64,000 bases of DNA from NCBI GenBank assembly GCA_958510875.1, contig OY294070.1, positions 44,539,299 to 44,603,298 of the forward strand, in the 5' to 3' direction. Origin of the DNA: Endomychus coccineus (lineage: Eukaryota; Arthropoda; Insecta; Coleoptera; Endomychidae). The notes under the pieces are model-generated. The model had not been told where the DNA came from, made no database searches, and saw only the letters and a list, made by a program, of their open reading frames with translations. Below, piece after piece: positions 1 to 10,115 of the stretch (positions are counted from its first letter, which is position 1; each line of letters begins with the position of its first letter). Made by a program: the position numbers and the translations under genes.

Positions 1-2
1 CG

Positions 3-272
3 ATGCGGACCACCGCCACCAATCACACATTCAATTATAAGCTCAAGTTATCATTTCCGAATGGTACAGAGGGGGATGTTATGAAATGGCAAACATTCAC
101 CCCATCACCTACATCGATGTCTTCTCAACCACCACCACCAAATACACCATCACGGACACAGATAGTAAACGAGATTTATGCGATGCAATGTTTCAATCTT
201 AGTGTCTTATTAGTTTTACTACTTAAAATCATCATAAAAATTGCTAAGAAACATACAAATAAATACATATAA
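3..272 (+). CDS. Unrecognised short reading frame with C-terminal membrane segment
   Basis: The frame encodes a Pro/Thr-rich stretch followed by a hydrophobic segment of about 18 residues near the C-terminus and a short basic tail. It may be the 3' end of a Polinton membrane or fibre-type gene cut by the window edge. No family is recognised, and it could be chance coding in decayed DNA. Confidence 0.25.
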   Translation: MRTTATNHTFNYKLKLSFPNGTEGDVMKWQTFTPSPTSMSSQPPPPNTPSRTQIVNEIYAMQCFNLSVLLVLLLKIIIKIAKKHTNKYI

Positions 273-382
273 TAATAATAAAGAGTTGTTTTATTGAATA
301 ATAATAATAACATGTATTTAATGAATATATATACAGATATATTTAATTTGGTAGAATAATGTTCAGGAACCATTGCTGTAGA

Positions 383-847
383 TTATCCACGTGTTGAATT
401 GTACACATATTTTTTTCCATCATTACGGTGATTCATGCAGCTCATCCTATTTGAAGGTTCGAATTTTCCTGTTTCACATAGAGTATTATCAAAGTTACAC
501 ACATCCACAATGTGTGAGAAAATATTCAGTTCTTGGCACTTTCTCGTTAAAAAATCAGCTTTTTGATGACCTCGAACATAAATATAGTCTGCCTTATATA
601 GAAGATTAGATTCTAGAATATTATCTATTTCGGTGTATTCTACATCTCCAGAAGAATATTTTATTCCATGTACGAGTCTCTCCACATAACATATAGATTT
701 TCGATCTTGAGCATTCAACGATGCAAAGGGTATGCATGGTTTAAACAATGAATACTGTCGTTTAAATCCAATCTGAATAGACATTTCTTTCGGATGGAAC
801 ACATCGTCGACGACGAAACCTTGAATGTCAACCAAAGCGATTCTCAT
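383..847 (-). CDS. Short unknown protein, VDIQGF family (copy 1)
   Basis: Starting at the internal Met at 847, the protein begins with a hydrophobic strand followed by DIQGF, then an FHPKEM segment, a YSLFKPCIPF segment and an IYVRGHQKADFL segment. The 10334-10885 gene has the same order of motifs (DIQSF, YHG, FLFKSPTPL, HGIPY, IYVSGKGKAKF), so the two are paralogous. The acidic residue after the first strand and the later YVxGxxKAxF block suggest a nuclease-like fold, but that is only a guess. I recall similar short proteins from insect mobile elements without a firm function. The upstream in-frame Met at 949 overlaps the capsid 3' end and is less likely as the start. Confidence 0.55.
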   Translation of the reverse strand: MRIALVDIQGFVVDDVFHPKEMSIQIGFKRQYSLFKPCIPFASLNAQDRKSICYVERLVHGIKYSSGDVEYTEIDNILESNLLYKADYIYVRGHQKADFLTRKCQELNIFSHIVDVCNFDNTLCETGKFEPSNRMSCMNHRNDGKKYVYNSTRG

Positions 848-879
848 GGTGTCACGTAATAAACTGATCGAATTTATGT

Positions 880-2143
880 CTAAATGAGACTCTTGATGAT
901 TTCGGTGAGGGGTGAGTATTCCATTAAACAATCGTGAATTATGATGCAATAAGCTTTCGTATTAGCGGGAAATTCTTTATCTGCTTCGATTTCCAGTCGC
1001 ACGTCGACAGTAGCTGATTTCACGGCTTCTTCTTGCTTAGAACAATCGATTACGTACAAAGCGCGTGTTTTGAAACTGCTATAACCCAATATTGAATGTT
1101 TCACAGCAGAATTTGTGTAGCTGGAGTAGAATTCGGTGTAGTTGTGGTGGGCGAGAACGTAATCATTTTTGGCAGTCCAAGTTCATTCGTTCACTAGGGA
1201 AATATTCTCCGTTTAGAGATAAGCGAATACTAGAAATGTGTACGTGATCGAATATCGTGGGATTAGCTTTTACATTGTTTCGCTTGTCTGTTTGGAAAAA
1301 TACTATAACATAACGCGGTTTTTCAACTGCTGCACTAGTCTTGACAGCCCAAATTTCCCTTTTCGCGTCCGTCGTTATAGCAGGCAATTCATGTGATTCC
1401 CATTTTCTGAATGGAATTAGGATGGGTATATCACTTTTGATGGCTCGCAATAGCTTTTCTCTAATTATGTCGTTGGGAAAGATATATTTGACTTTCAACT
1501 CCATACTGTCAATCGAAAATTTAACCGTGGTAGTAGCGTTTGCAATTATAACACAATCGTTATCGTTTCGAGCTCGCACCAATCGAATTGTTTGTCGCCC
1601 AAATGTAATCATAGAATAATCGTTGAAAATGTTGAATATATGCTTTAGTGGAATCAGTAAGCTGAAAGTCTTACTTTGATCTAAAACTACACTTTCTTCG
1701 GGGTAAGTCCAACCGGCAATAGACATATGCGTAGAATCAGTAGGAGTGTAGCAAGTGAATGCCCTTACAGCACTAACTATTCCAGGATCTCGAACAGTTT
1801 CGATGTCTCGCCCACTTTCGCTGTAAGAGCATGAGTCGAAAAGAAAGGCTCCATAATTAGGTACTATTGAGACATTCCCAGCTCCAATTATTTCTATTTT
1901 TCCTTTGATAGCTAATATGGTATCCTTCATCGAAAAAAATGCATCCACTTGATTTATTCCAAACTCCACAATATCGCTGTTATTGAACGCCTTAACGAAA
2001 AGTGTGATCGATCTATATTCAGCTTTTCGTATCGACTCATCGAATTTCGGTTCTTGATAGATATCAAAAATTGATGAGACAACACTGTTGTTCAAATCCA
2101 CATCATTGGTAGCATTGTTACCTACATACTTCCGCTTAGGCAT
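880..2143 (-). pseudogene. Polinton major capsid-like protein, frameshifted
   Basis: The main frame (2143-1163) holds the capsid-like segments FDIYQEPKF near the start and an IPLKHIFNIFNDY block in the second half. The C-terminal part, with VIDCSKQEEAVKSATVDVR and AYCIIIHDCLMEYSPL, lies in the -1 frame (about 1160-880). The change happens at an A5 run just before the stop at 1163, consistent with loss of one base. These segments belong to the Polinton/adintovirus major capsid protein, a double jelly-roll lineage. An in-frame extension upstream to 2281 has no ATG before Met 2143. Assignment rests on remembered family motifs, not a search. Confidence 0.75.
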
Positions 2144-2292
2144 TCTTTTCAAATTTAAGTCGAAACCCAAGAGATTGTATAACTGATTGATTAGCTTTGG
2201 TGAGTACGTCACGCGGTTTTGGTGATTTGTTGAAGACTGATGAAGATGGGATGTGTGAAGTTCTTTTATTGTCTCCAACAACCAAACCCATT

Positions 2293-3457
2293 TCAGACTT
2301 CTTGTAAATGTAGATGGAGAATACTTTCTTCCCCGCGAAAATTAACCGGATTAGAGTGTTGATCCAAAGCGAGTATGGTGATGTTGGTAATCTCACCGAT
2401 ATTGGACACTGGTAAATATAGAGGATTTTTTGGTCGTTCCACAATTCTATAACCAGGATCGTCGGTTATTGGGAAGTCGTAAATCGTATGCGCAGGTCTG
2501 TCTCGATAGAACGCTCCCACGGTGATGTTTGATTCGAAACGGATATTTGTAACTTTTATAATGTTTACAGGTAGATCGGAAACGTGCAATACACCTTTCC
2601 TTAATACTTTACGTGAAAACCCCAATATTTTAGGTAAACTGTCATCCTTTTCGAACGATATATCGAGATGTGTACTGAATATTTCACACTTCAGGGTATT
2701 GTTATTGGGTTTCAGTGACAATATATCTTCTTTTTGCTTCAGATTCCTTTTAATCAATTTGTGGGGGATCAGCTCTTTGCTTGGGCGGTTTGCCCTAAAC
2801 TGTCCCGTGGTCCTGGTAGAGGTATAGGGGAAGGAAACACATCACTTATTAAAAAGAGTCACTTTACTTAAGGTAGAGCTCGGCGCCATTATGGCTTAAT
2901 GCCTTACTCTCAGAATTACAACTTAGGCAGGTACATTGACTATACTGTCAGATGCGTGGACAATGAATATACTGTATACTACTATATGTACTGATATGCT
3001 CCACATTACTATATATACATGTTATGTCACTGTTTATTGTTTAATGTTCTACTAAACTAATCTACGATGCAAGGTATCTAGGTTAGCCGTTATGTAACAT
3101 ATTAACATATTGCTTGGTAACCTAGATCCGAGATCTAAACATATACTTACATAATAATTAATATAATTAAGGTCTATTCGGGGATTCTAGGTAAACTCGT
3201 ATATGGATGGAAGATTCCTATACTACAAATTCTTCGATATCGGTTATTTCATAGTTACCTGCAGGTATTGCGATTTCTTTCAAAGTTTTATTCTCGTAAT
3301 AGTAGAATTTTTCGTTGTCGATATTCGTTATGGAATTGTAGGAAGTGAATCCCAACAATGCTAAATAATATTTTTTCTCTGGCCTCAGCACAATCGAAAT
3401 CTGCGGTGTGAACGAGAATATATGGTTGGTGCTTGTTAACGTGAACAACTGAGACAT
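2293..3457 (-). pseudogene. Polinton penton-like (minor capsid) gene split by a solo LTR
   Basis: The 5' part (3457-3228) starts MSQLFTLTSTNHIF and contains FYYYENKTLKEIAIPAGNYEI. The 3' part (2755-2293) contains YDFPITDDPGYRIVERP, then NITILALDQHSNPVNFRGEE. These are the two halves of a jelly-roll protein common in insect Polintons, taken to be the vertex (penton) protein. A 468-bp insertion lies between them, and without it plus one target copy the two halves are exactly in frame. Insertion is therefore the only visible damage, and it creates a stop just after the junction. Confidence 0.75.
2760..3227. mobile_element. Solo LTR in the penton gene
   Basis: The inserted DNA begins TGTGG and ends ACTACA, the TG...CA ends of an LTR, and is flanked by AATT direct repeats at 2756-2759 and 3228-3231. 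It has no coding capacity. Short direct target repeats, the 468-bp size and exact frame restoration on removal fit a solo LTR left after recombination between the two LTRs of a Gypsy-like element. The family was not identified. Confidence 0.75.
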
Positions 3458-3486
3458 GATACTAATAAAAATTTATTGAAACATCT

Positions 3487-3942
3487 CTATTTATATTTTA
3501 ACATTAATAGATGGAATAAGTATGATTTCATAAAGTATGGGTCGTCTTTGCAAACTTCTCCTATCAACACTTGCTTCTCATGATGAGTTATTTCCTCGTT
3601 CTCCATGATGTGAGAAATCTGCTCAGATAAACATTGAGAACATAGTTTGCGTGGGGGTTGTGGACCATCACAATCTACATCGACGTGTTCCTTACACTGC
3701 ATATGACGGTAAAGGTATTCGAACATATGTTCCGGAACCTCATTCTGATTGAGAAACACCACATCCAAATGTTTTAGGATCTATTCCATCGGTAGAAACA
3801 TTAAATTCTTACGTGAGAGTTCGTTCGTAGGTTTATTGATAGCCTCGATCAAATTATCGTAAATAAAATTAATTATTGTTCTCAAACTACTTCCTCCTTC
3901 AGTTTCGCATATGTATTGTTTTGATGCCGAAGCGAAATCCAT
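3487..3942 (-). pseudogene. Unknown Cys/His-containing Polinton gene with in-frame stop
   Basis: A frame starting at ATG 3942 runs 53 codons to a TAG at 3783-3781. The same frame then stays open to 3487. The second part has a C-x2-H and a C-x2-C pair (CKEH, CSQC) that could bind zinc. Its position between penton and protease genes fits a small accessory protein. I do not recognise the family. The in-frame continuation argues for one gene broken by a nonsense change. Confidence 0.5.
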
Positions 3943-3965
3943 GATGGTTGTTACTCGCTAAATGT

Positions 3966-4334
3966 TTAGGTAAGACTGAGAAATTTCAAACACAAACGTC
4001 CACATATTACTTGATTGTATTTCTGAAAAGGATCGTTGTTATAGGAAATCCGAACGTTCCCACCCAGATATCGAACGAGTTCCTTCGGTGGTTTTAAATT
4101 TCCAAACGAATCAAAATACTCTACATCGTTGCCGTTTTTCTTGAATGCTACCCAATGAGTTCCGCTGTTTTTCACTGAATCTAAATTTAAAATGATACGT
4201 TCTTGACACCACGGTTTTCTAGGTAGATTGTCTCGCATAAAGACACCTCGAAAATGTGGGATTTTCATTTTATTTGCGAAACGCACCAAATCCCGATCGT
4301 TCAGCGGTCTATCATAGGGTAGCTTTATTGGAAG
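3966..4334 (-). CDS. Adenain/Ulp1-like cysteine protease domain (Polinton PRO)
   Basis: The frame holds FRGVFMRDNLPRKPW, then THWVAF with the catalytic His, YFDSFG with the acidic residue, and ICGRLCLKFL with the catalytic Cys before Gly. That is the His-Asp-Cys order of adenovirus-type maturation proteases. It should process capsid precursors. It has no ATG near its upstream end. The frame is open up to and past the A7 run shared with the minor capsid gene upstream and lies in the -1 frame of that gene. It is therefore either expressed by frameshifting or was separated from a fused gene by one indel. Confidence 0.8.
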   Translation of the reverse strand, partial: LPIKLPYDRPLNDRDLVRFANKMKIPHFRGVFMRDNLPRKPWCQERIILNLDSVKNSGTHWVAFKKNGNDVEYFDSFGNLKPPKELVRYLGGNVRISYNNDPFQKYNQVICGRLCLKFLSLT

Positions 4335-5101
4335 TTTTTTTGTTGCTTCTTCAAAAACAATCCCAGGCCTCCTTCAGCATTTCGTCTCAAATATAAACCT
4401 TTACCCAACGATTCCATAGCTTTGTTGTGACGTTGATCTTCTTCAAGCTTCTTTTTCGCATTCTTAGCATTTATTACTGCATTCGCTATGGTACTCGCAC
4501 CTCCTGCAACCGATCCTAAGGCTCCTAGAGCTCCTAAGATGGGTAGTAATAGTGGGAGGAATCCTCCAGATTTCGGTAGTGGTATTACTCTTGGTACTCT
4601 GATACGCTTTTTACATCCAGCTCGTTTAATCGCGATCCGTGCGGCTTTCAACGCGTTCATAGCGGACTTTCTCAATGAAGAAGATGGCTCCATTGACTTT
4701 GCGATGCTTCCAACGATATCTTTCCGGAAACAACATCCTCGTTGTCGCCTCCGTTTCTTGATACCCATACCTAGTTTTCGTTTAACCTTCATCCCACCGG
4801 TAACCAATAAACTAGAGAGTCTTTCACCTGCGCTAGCGTTTCTTGATTTAACTCGTTTCCAAGCAGCGTCCTCTAATATTTTATCGGCCTTATGACGTTC
4901 CTCCAGAGATTTGTTTTGTGAATAAGCTATATCGTGTTCGCGACAAGCGGAATCTAAAGGATTGATACCTTTATCACCGCGTGCAAGACGCTTTTCCAAT
5001 TTAGTTCCAGGACCACTGAATTGATATGAAGGAATGTGTAATTCAAACGGGAGCTTGTTTATGAGTGTATTCAATAAACCTTCACCTTGATGAATCAACA
5101 T
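4325..5101 (-). CDS. Minor capsid-like protein with phospholipase A2-like domain
   Basis: From Met 5101, residues 26-60 carry SGPGTKLEKRL followed by DSACREHDIAY, the calcium-loop and catalytic His-Asp signature of parvovirus VP1-type phospholipase A2 (H56, D57). The calcium-loop Cys usually seen before GPGT is replaced by Ser. A very basic segment (about residues 105-130) and a Gly/Ala/Leu-rich hydrophobic stretch follow, reminiscent of adenovirus core or pVI-like proteins. Its role would be membrane penetration and core binding in the capsid. The upstream extension to 5188 is not needed. The gene ends three codons past an A AAA AAC slippery heptamer. Confidence 0.7.
   Translation of the reverse strand: MLIHQGEGLLNTLINKLPFELHIPSYQFSGPGTKLEKRLARGDKGINPLDSACREHDIAYSQNKSLEERHKADKILEDAAWKRVKSRNASAGERLSSLLVTGGMKVKRKLGMGIKKRRRQRGCCFRKDIVGSIAKSMEPSSSLRKSAMNALKAARIAIKRAGCKKRIRVPRVIPLPKSGGFLPLLLPILGALGALGSVAGGASTIANAVINAKNAKKKLEEDQRHNKAMESLGKGLYLRRNAEGGLGLFLKKQQKNFQ
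4334..4340 (-). other. Candidate -1 frameshift heptamer A AAA AAC
   Basis: On the minus strand the heptamer is set in the zero-frame register X XXY YYZ of the minor capsid gene. A -1 slip leads exactly into the open protease frame. This is the same heptamer class used in retroviral gag-pro shifts. A simple indel in the A7 run gives the same picture, and I did not verify a downstream stem or pseudoknot. Confidence 0.4.
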
Positions 5102-5158
5102 TGTTAATGAGCATACGCTCTGGTGATTTTTCCTTTTATGCGTTATCATTAAGTAGAA

Positions 5159-5855
5159 ATGGTTAACACGATGAAGACCGTTCAACAAGAACAGACACTT
5201 CCAATCGAGAATTTAGATTTAAAAGTTAGAACTAATCGCGTTGGTGAACATGGTAAACTGTTACCAAACTCGTTTCGTGCTTTAATTTGTGGTCCGAGCG
5301 GATGCGGAAAAACAAACGTTATGTTATCGTTGTTATTCAATCCAAATGGTGACAAGTTTGAAAACGTTTACATATACTCGAAGTCATTATATCAAGATAA
5401 GTACATACTGTTGCAGGAGATTTTGGAACGAGTAAAAGGAGTTGGTTATTTCCCATATAAAGACAATGAAGAAATTGTAAGTCCGAACGATGCAAAACCA
5501 AATTCTATCTTCATTTTTGATGACATATCCTGCGAGACAACAGAAAATTCGAGAATATTATTCGATGTGTAGACGTAGAAACATTGACGCATCATATCTA
5601 TGTCAGACATACTCTAAAATTCCTAAACAACTGATTCGCGATAATTCTAACCTGATCGTGTTATTTAAACAGGATGAAATAAATCTAAAACACGTGTTTG
5701 ATGAGCACGTATCCCCAGACGTTACTTTCGATCGATTCAAAAAGATGTGTTCTATGTGTTGGATGGAGAAATTTGGAACATTGATGATTGTTAAAGATTT
5801 CGATTTGAACAATGGAAGATACCGCAAAGGTTTCGATGTATATATTAAAGTGTGA
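5159..5855 (+). pseudogene. Polinton packaging ATPase (A32/FtsK-like), frameshifted
   Basis: The first frame (5159-5572) carries a Walker A motif GPSGCGKT (residues 45-52) and a Walker B strand SIFIFDDI. The family continues, in the next frame from about 5545 to 5855, with IREYYSMCRRRNIDASYLCQTYSKIPKQLIRDN and a C-terminal IVKDFDLNNGRYRKGFDVYI segment. The frame change lies near 5540-5560, a single indel around an A4 run. The intact enzyme would power genome packaging. It is divergently placed against the minor capsid gene. Confidence 0.8.
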
Positions 5856-5880
5856 ACGTGAAATCTATAGCAAATACACA

Positions 5881-6769
5881 ATGGACGTTGAACGGTTAGC
5901 ACGTAAGCGAAAAATCGCTCAATTGGCACGATCTATACGCAAGAAATATCTCACATTGAAACTGGGTAAAACGGAAGAGGACGAGTCGATCAATAAATTA
6001 TTTAAACCCATATCGGAACCACTTCGGGAAATAATCAAATCCAATAATACACCATTGATTAAACGTGAAATTAAGCAAGAAAAGGATGATGCGGATGAAG
6101 AGGAGGAGGAGGAGGAGGAGGATGAGGAAGATGAAAGAGGAACGGTATTGGATGTAAGCGATGCAAGTATGAAAACTGTTATTGAAGAGCCTGACCAACG
6201 ATGATGAGTATGACGTATTAGAATCTTACCCAGAGTTACTTCAAAAATATATCGGTGATTATTGGTCAGGGAGTAGAAAAGTCGATAAAGTTTATGGCCC
6301 AGTTTACGATGCTAGTTCGTTTTCATGGTTAGTAGGAGGTAAATTAATCGATTTCAAAAATAGAGATACTATCGTGACACAAGGGAGAAAATTCAAAAGT
6401 ACCGTCGGTCTGTGTGAACTTATATCCTATGACAAACCTAGAAATTTCACCAAGAAAGATAAGATGAATTACAGGATGATTCTGAAGTTGACAAATCCCC
6501 ACAGAAATAGTGCTGGAAACTTGAAAGGTACTCGAAGATACAAGTACATTAAAATAATTCGACCTCTAATTCATGAGGAAGCTCTCGGTAGCGGTTTGCA
6601 ATTGACATATAACAACGAACCAGTGGAGTACGTGTACTGGGACGATACAAACGAACTTGTGGAACGCCTAAAACTATTGATTGCTTCTCAAGAAGCTGGG
6701 AATACGTCGCACGATAATGAGATTGTTGCAATAATAAATGAACTTCGAGAGGCAGATATCATTTATTAG
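5881..6769 (+). pseudogene. DUF8207-like Polinton protein, frameshifted
   Basis: The first frame (5881-6204) has a basic N-terminus, a TFK/LFKPISEPL-type linker and an acidic E/D run. The second frame (6182-6769) has SFSWLVGGKLIDFKNRDTI, followed by GLCELISYDKP and RYKYIKIIRP, the pattern I know from DUF8207 proteins of insect Polintons. The two are best read as one gene with an indel near 6185-6200. The function is unknown; a structural role is usual in speculation. Confidence 0.65.
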
Positions 6770-6802
6770 ATGAGATTCAATAGCGTTTGAAACAGTTATA
6801 TG

Positions 6803-7237
6803 ATGAGTCTCGACAAGTTTGGTAGGAGATCTAGGAGCGGAGGAGACGGTGTAGTGGACAGCGTCGATGCTCTCCAAATACGCTCGATGTTTAAGAACGT
6901 TTTGACTCATACACCAGACGGTGATGTGGATATTGAAAATTAAAAAATTTCCAATATGAAAACACCTACTTTAAATAACGATGCTGCGAATAAGAAGTAC
7001 GTCGATAGCGCGATAATTGAAGTGGAAAAAAGGTTGAAGGAACTTCTTGACAAGTATGCAAAGGCTTATAATCTTATGAATAAAGATTTAAAGAATCTTC
7101 AAACCGATGTGCAGAAAGTGATAGTCGTATATAAGTAACAGACTGAGGATGATATTGCGAAATTAACTAATGCCATTCATAATATAACTACACAACAAAA
7201 TGTATTCATCACTTGTCTGAAGAATATTGATAGCTAA
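6803..7237 (+). pseudogene. Fibre-like coiled-coil Polinton gene with two in-frame stops
   Basis: From ATG 6803 the frame starts MSLDKFGRRSR and reaches DGDVDIEN, then a TAA at 6941-6943. It continues in frame with NDAANKKYVDSAI and a heptad-like segment rich in Lys/Leu to a second TAA at 7136-7138, and on to a last TAA at 7235-7237. The short basic start, DGDxDIxN box and DAxNKKYVD box are typical of adintovirus fibre-type proteins. Two stops in an otherwise continuous frame show decay. Confidence 0.6.
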
Positions 7238-7292
7238 TTGGTTGTGTTGGAAGGAAATTCTGATAGAGTCAATCCTAATGCGATAATTCAGC

Positions 7293-8222
7293 ATGTTGCA
7301 ACAAGGTAAAGAACAAGTTGTATATGAGCTTCATAAACCAATTAGAAAGAATTTCAAACGCCGCCGAACAATTATAAAAGGTTTAGATGATCTGTGGCAG
7401 ATGGATCTGGCTGAAATGGGTAATTATGCGCGTGAAAATCGAGGATTTAAATTCATTTTAGTGATGATCGATTGCTTCTCAAAGTATCTATGGACTCGTC
7501 CGTTGAAAACGAAATCGGCTGAAGAGGTTCGGAAGGCTATTGACTCTATTTTTTTGAAATCTAGCGGGCGTATACCCACACATTTACAAAGCAATCAAGG
7601 AAAGGAGTTCTTCAATAAGCAATTTAATAAAGAGTTGATGAAGAAACATAAAATCAATCATTATAATATTTATTCTGTAAAAAAAGCAGCCATTGCAGAA
7701 CGCGTTATTCGAACGTTGAAAGAAGCGCTCTATAAACATTTCATTTTGAGTGGCAAATACAAATGGTTTGATATACTCGAAGAGATCACTGAAAAATATA
7801 ATAAGCGTAAGCATAGAACGATCAATCTGGCTCCGTGTAAAGTGACAAAACATAACGAAAGTGAGATATTGAAGCGATGCTACTCAAACGTCAAGTTAAT
7901 TCTACCACACAAATACAACGTTGGAGATGTGGTGCGTATCAGTAAGGCAAAACATATTTTCGAAAAATCGTATACGCCTAATTGGTCAGCGGAATTATTT
8001 AAAATTATAAAAGTTAAAATTACGAACCCTGTTACTTATCTACTCAAAGACATGAAAGATTCCCCAATCACCGGATGCTTCTACGAATAGGAATTACAAA
8101 GAACGAAGCAACCCGAAGTATATTTAATTGAGAAAGTACTCCGAAAAAAAGGTAATAAAATGCTAGTTAAATGGTATGGTATGGAGGATAAGAGTTGGAT
8201 ACAGAATACCGATATAGTATGA
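7293..8222 (+). pseudogene. Polinton integrase (rve family) with chromodomain tail, inactivated
   Basis: The catalytic core runs from LWQMDLAEM (D38) through an HLQSNQGKEF segment to KKAAIAERVIRTLKEAL (E136). Retroviral-type integrases need Asp at the second site; here residue 101 is Asn. A TAG at 8088-8090 cuts the main frame, but the same frame goes on to 8222 and encodes VYLIEKVLRKKGNKMLVKW and a KSWI segment, a chromodomain. The lost Asp and the stop both argue that the integrase is dead. Confidence 0.85.
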
Positions 8223-8298
8223 TCTGCGCATGTTCAGATAAATATTTGGTATGTGTTGGTGGTAGAGAAGTTTGAATGCAACAGTCAGTTGTTGCGAA

Positions 8299-8994
8299 AT
8301 GTTTTCGCAAGATAGTCGGTTTTCCAACGCGAATAGTAGTAGTAGTAGTATTAGTGGTGATAAAGAGTTGGATAGAATTTTAGAAAAAATTGAAATAGCC
8401 TCAAAACATGAACAATTTCTATTAATGAATACTGTTTACCCACTGAGAGAAAATTTGGAGGTTAGATGTGGACTTAGCCCTGTGAGGAAATTCACTTCAA
8501 CTATCTCGTTGCATCAAAGAAATCAATATGGAAAACTCGTCTTTGGAAGATACGAATGGAACGACTTCATCAATATAGTGCGGATGAAGATCAAGGAATT
8601 CTTTGAGATTCAACATGCACATTTCGATTCTACACCTATAGCATGTGGATATTATTGTCTAATATTATAGTGCGTTTATGCGAATAGCGTTAAAGTACTT
8701 CAAGTTACCAAGCACAATACTGATTTTTATTTGAGCGAGCAAGATGTACGTGAAATCATTAGAATTAATGATGAAGTGTTATTTCATCGAGTGTCGTTCC
8801 TTGAACAACTTGAATTTTGTTCATATTATTATAAGGTCATTGCAATAATTAAATCAATGAAGGGTCTTGCTAGTTATATGGAACTTTTGTATTGTTTTAT
8901 AGATGTTGCACCAGAAAGCTTATTAGCTAATACTCTTAGAGAGTTTATGTTTTCGCATAAGAATAAAATTATGTATGATTTAGAGCTTGAGTGA
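8299..8994 (+). pseudogene. Unknown Polinton gene downstream of integrase, in-frame stop
   Basis: ATG 8299 opens a Ser-rich start and a segment FTSTISLHQRNQYGKLVFGRYEW. A TAG at 8668-8670 interrupts the frame, which then runs open to 8994. The second part is Leu/Tyr-rich and possibly helical. I do not recognise the family. The 3' part has a degenerate copy just downstream (about 8990-9150). Confidence 0.45.
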
Positions 8995-9155
8995 GCAGGA
9001 TGTACGTGGAATCACTAACCATGCTAGTGGATTAGAACTCTTGTATTGTTTTATCGATATTTCATCAACAAAATTTTTGTTTATTGACTAATACACTTAG
9101 AGAAATGTTATATAAAAAAAAATAAGGTTATGTATGATTTAGAACAATGAATGAT
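8990..9155 (+). repeat. Degenerate tandem copy of the preceding gene's 3' end
   Basis: The segment repeats in the same order the blocks found at about 8730-8990: GAGCA-AGATGTACGTG, TTGTATTGTTTTAT, AATACACTTAGAGAA and a TATGATTTAGA block. Internal deletions and stops are present. From 9155 to 9310 I see only AT-rich sequence. Confidence 0.6.
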
Positions 9156-9310
9156 TTTTATGAAAAATAGTCTTTCGGTTTGCTGTAAAAGGAGAGAGGA
9201 AAATGAAACAAATCATTATCATAGAAATATTTTATTTATTTTCATAAAACAATAATAAACATAGATATGAAGTATGAACAATAATATGATGGATATATAA
9301 ACTTATACAA

Positions 9311-9574
9311 TTATGGTGATAAAGAATAATGACCATAAGGTAAAGTGTTTATCCCATTACCAATTATGTGTCTTTTGCTGTCGAAAAGGCTGAGGGCAAT
9401 TTTATTTTGTTCGATTGTATACAATTTGAAATCGAATGAGCGGATAGATCTTTGTATGCCTTCTTCTAAACATCTAACATAATCTTCGAATGTGATTGTG
9501 TTCCGCAACACATAATCCCGCACCCCCTTCGCTTTCTTTGTTGGGTTACGATCCTGAACTGTATAACTATACAT
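9311..9574 (-). pseudogene. Polinton DNA polymerase B C-terminal remnant
   Basis: The 87-residue frame contains TKKAKGVRDYVLR, ITFEDYVRCL, LYTIEQNKIALSLFDSKRHI and a final NTLPYGHY. This block closes many Polinton-type DNA polymerases and related insect proteins in my memory. No exonuclease or polymerase motifs are present, so only the end of the gene is left. An alternative is a separate small gene derived from that C-terminus. Confidence 0.5.
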
Positions 9575-9719
9575 CTTGGATCTTAACCCTACAAACTAGT
9601 AGATGAACACCACTACTTCTACGATCAAGAACCAAGATGGCGGCCATAGGGGTGTCGGTGATAAGGAATGGATGTGTGTGATAAGGTGTGAGATAAGGAT
9701 ATGTTGTTTGTAAAGAGTA

Positions 9720-10110
9720 TACAGGGTGCGTACAAAAAGTGTGTCACATGTACAGGGTCACGTGACTATCACGAGGCAGCTGCCATCGAGTATACAAGGT
9801 GTGTACAAAAAGTGTGTCACATGTACAGGGGTCATGTGACTATCACATGACAGCTGTCATGGCGGACCTAAGGTACAGCTGTCATGGCGACCATAAGATC
9901 CAACTGTCATGGTGACCATAAGGTACAGCTGTCATGGCGACCATAAGATCCAACTGTCATGGTGACCATAAGGTTCAACTGTCATGGCGGACCTCTAGGT
10001 ACATATTGCGTTGTAGAGGTGTCGCCACCACGTGACAGCTGTCATGGTGGACCTATGGTACAGATTGCTTCGTAGAGGTGTCGCCACCAAGTGACAGCTG
10101 TCATGACGAA
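9720..10110. repeat. Minisatellite-like repeats with CAGCTGTCATGG units
   Basis: Two copies of an unit of about 68 bp containing GTACAAAAAGTGTGTCACATG (positions about 9730 and 9805) are followed by short units of roughly 25 bp, alternating CAGCTGTCATGG and CAACTGTCATGG with GACCATAAG. Longer units with a TCGCCACCA block follow. There is no coding potential. The stretch separates the Polinton from the gene at 10334. Confidence 0.75.
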
Positions 10111-10115
10111 CCTAA

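Larger units (their letters stand above)
1..9600. mobile_element. Decayed Maverick/Polinton (adintovirus-like) element
   Basis: The interval carries the typical gene set of Polintons: double jelly-roll-like capsid, penton-like protein, adenain-like protease, packaging ATPase, rve integrase with chromodomain tail and a polymerase B remnant. Left-hand genes point left and right-hand genes point right around 5.1 kb. Capsid, ATPase and the DUF8207 gene are frameshifted. The fibre, the integrase and two unknown genes have in-frame stops, and the penton gene holds a solo LTR. I did not find terminal inverted repeats, and the left end may lie outside the window, so the limits are approximate. Confidence 0.85.
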
